From DAOSCP01 sp035379625 (GTDB lineage: Bacteria > Bacteroidota > Ignavibacteria > Ignavibacteriales > DAOSCP01): 64,000 nucleotides of DNA. Each line of letters starts with the position of its first letter. Position 1 is the stretch's first letter. Both the position numbers and the translations under genes were made by a program. This document shows, piece after piece, positions 62,702-64,000 of this stretch. The notes beneath the pieces are model-generated. The model had not been told where the DNA came from. It saw only the letters and a program-made list of their open reading frames with translations, and searched no databases. The stretch lies in contig DAOSVM010000001.1 of the NCBI GenBank assembly GCA_035379625.1, positions 1-64,000 of the forward strand. Direction: 5' to 3'.

Positions 62702-64000
62702 TTATTTCAACAACATCATCTTCTTTGTATTTACAAATTTACCACCATCTTGTCCAACAACTTCTAATCTATAAATATAAACGCCTGAAGCTAAGTTAGC
62801 AGCATTGAAGTTTATAGTCTTAAGACCTGCAGTCAAATGGCCATTAACCAAAGTTGCAACTTCTTGGCCTAAGATGTTATAAATTTTCAAATTAACCATA
62901 GCATCTTGTTTTAAGGCAAATTTAATGGTTGTTGTTGGGTTAAATGGGTTTGGATAATTCTGATACAATGCATATGTTTCTGGTATTACATTTCCATTAT
63001 TTTCTATACCAACAACTGGAGCAGGTTCATAGTATAATTCTACCCATAAATCAGAATTAATATTGGTATAGATTGAACCAGTTTGCCAAGCGTACCAAGC
63101 GTTATCACTCCATAATTCCCAAACTCTATAGTTAACAGGAACACCAGTAAATCCACGATGTTGATCACATACAATTGCAAAAGTGTCATTTAATGAAGGT
63201 TTCCATTCAACAGTAACAAAAACTGGCCCATTAGCAACAATAGGATTATCAAATAAGAATGTATTACCAGCAAATGTAGTATCAATTTGGTCTGTAGTTG
63301 AAACAATTTTAGCTAACATAGTATTTTTATCCGGTCCGTTAGCTTTTGGATCTGTAGCACCACTTGTGTTTCTTATGTAATATGTAATAGTATCTGGAGC
63401 ATCTATAACTTTTTTTGCACCATAGAAAATTTTGAAACCGTTAATTTTATCATTAGCTTTAACATCAAATCTTTGTGCTTTACCTAAATCTCCATAATAA
63501 TTTGGACCAGCGTACCAACCACCACCAGAAATTTTGTATAATGCAGGTTTTGTAATATCATAATATTTTAATGTATCATATTGCTGTGCTGCTATATCAA
63601 CGGATGTAGTAAATCTAGCGAAACCATTATTTGTTCCTAATACAAAGACGTCAAAATCTTCAGTTTCTTGGTTTTCATTATATTTATTTAAATTAGGCAC
63701 TACAGTAACATTACCAGTTGCATTCCCATTTTTATTTGTACCAAGTGAAGGAGTTTCAGCTACAAGAACTGCTTCTTGTAGTCCATCTGTAACATCGTAA
63801 ACAAAAGCTTTTTCTAAAGGTGGATTAGAATTACCTGTATAATCACATTGGTAAGTAACAACGTATTTTCTACCTAATTTATTGAACATATTGACAGTTG
63901 TTGCACCATCTGGAACTAATGTAGAAGGCATTTCCTCTAAGACTGTTCCGTTTTGATGAATTCTATAAATTTTCTTTGGATAAGCTTTGAATAAATATGT
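62702..64000 (-). CDS. secreted protein with type IX sorting domain (5' part outside window)
   Basis: At least 432 residues; the frame stays open to the window edge, so the ATG at 63931 is internal and the N-terminus is missing. The visible part has beta-propeller-like repeats (NKLGRKYVVTYQCDY; FDVFVLGTNNGFARF), then a jelly-roll-like region, and the C-terminal sorting domain: ALYQNYPNPFNPTTTIKFAL, YNILGQEVATLVNGHL, GVYIYRLEV, ending TKKMMLLK. Exported through the type IX system and probably bound at the surface. Ligand or enzyme activity unknown. Confidence 0.82.
   Translation of the reverse strand, partial: TYLFKAYPKKIYRIHQNGTVLEEMPSTLVPDGATTVNMFNKLGRKYVVTYQCDYTGNSNPPLEKAFVYDVTDGLQEAVLVAETPSLGTNKNGNATGNVTVVPNLNKYNENQETEDFDVFVLGTNNGFARFTTSVDIAAQQYDTLKYYDITKPALYKISGGGWYAGPNYYGDLGKAQRFDVKANDKINGFKIFYGAKKVIDAPDTITYYIRNTSGATDPKANGPDKNTMLAKIVSTTDQIDTTFAGNTFLFDNPIVANGPVFVTVEWKPSLNDTFAIVCDQHRGFTGVPVNYRVWELWSDNAWYAWQTGSIYTNINSDLWVELYYEPAPVVGIENNGNVIPETYALYQNYPNPFNPTTTIKFALKQDAMVNLKIYNILGQEVATLVNGHLTAGLKTINFNAANLASGVYIYRLEVVGQDGGKFVNTKKMMLLK

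Overview
The window is a 64 kb, strongly AT-rich piece of a Gram-negative chromosome from the Bacteroidota/FCB side of the tree. Three things point there: two secreted proteins with the type IX secretion C-terminal domain (NYPNPFNPTTTI...), TonB-dependent receptors with an N-terminal carboxypeptidase-regulatory domain, and promoters of the form TTG-N20-TATATTT(G/A). A flagellar hook cluster and chemoreceptors make ordinary Bacteroidia unlikely and favour an Ignavibacteria- or Kapabacteria-like lineage. This placement is inference. A run of ten Ns at 2084-2093 shows the sequence is a scaffold.

Layout. 0-4 kb: a PLP aminotransferase whose first ~30 codons are repeat-derived, a TonB-like protein cut by the gap, and a sorted surface protein. 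4-9.5 kb: coaE, a MauE/thioredoxin membrane protein, a cation diffusion facilitator, a glycogen-debranching enzyme, a methyltransferase and tRNA-Ser(CGA). 9.8-16.6 kb: prmA, rnr, then prs-rplY-pth-rpsF-ssb-rpsR-rplI ending in a strong terminator. 16.7-24.2 kb: a ROK kinase, rsmA with an overlapping 59-aa winged-helix gene, a DprE1/DprE2-like pair, and the translation cluster rplM-rpsI / rpsB-tsf / pyrH, with a structured leader before rpsB. 24-39 kb: a small orphan gene, a family 2 glycosyltransferase, an MFS pump with a dihydrouridine synthase, a secreted phosphodiesterase, a large TonB receptor, a ferritin-like protein with paired cysteines, a chemoreceptor, trmO, an SGNH hydrolase and a sirtuin. 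39.2 kb: a tight cluster of consensus DnaA boxes. 39-47 kb: an MFS transporter, a chemoreceptor, and two hook-protein genes (flgE) with a TIGR02530-like gene between them. 47.8-55.6 kb: serC with a DUF1015 gene, miaB with a SPOR protein, and a DUF4249 lipoprotein with its TonB receptor. 55.8-61.4 kb: a six-gene operon (TetR, HlyD-type adaptor, two ABC ATPases, two ABC-2 permeases) like YbhGFSR. 61.4-62.1 kb: a decayed chemoreceptor. The window ends inside a second sorted protein.

Two structures stand out. First, each flgE gene is preceded by the same two-hairpin leader RNA. Its stems differ in sequence between the copies but stay paired, the 12-nt second loop is conserved, and a strand of hairpin 1 is complementary to that gene's own ribosome binding site. 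This looks like a translational switch. Second, five non-coding elements of 463-660 bp (E1-E5) share ~17-bp terminal inverted repeats, usually next to TA, one end carrying an invariant 13-bp hairpin with a variable 5-nt loop, and an AT-rich core with a 17-bp period. All five lie immediately beyond the 3' end of a minus-strand gene. A sixth core lies at the window start, and a lone terminus is fused into the first gene.
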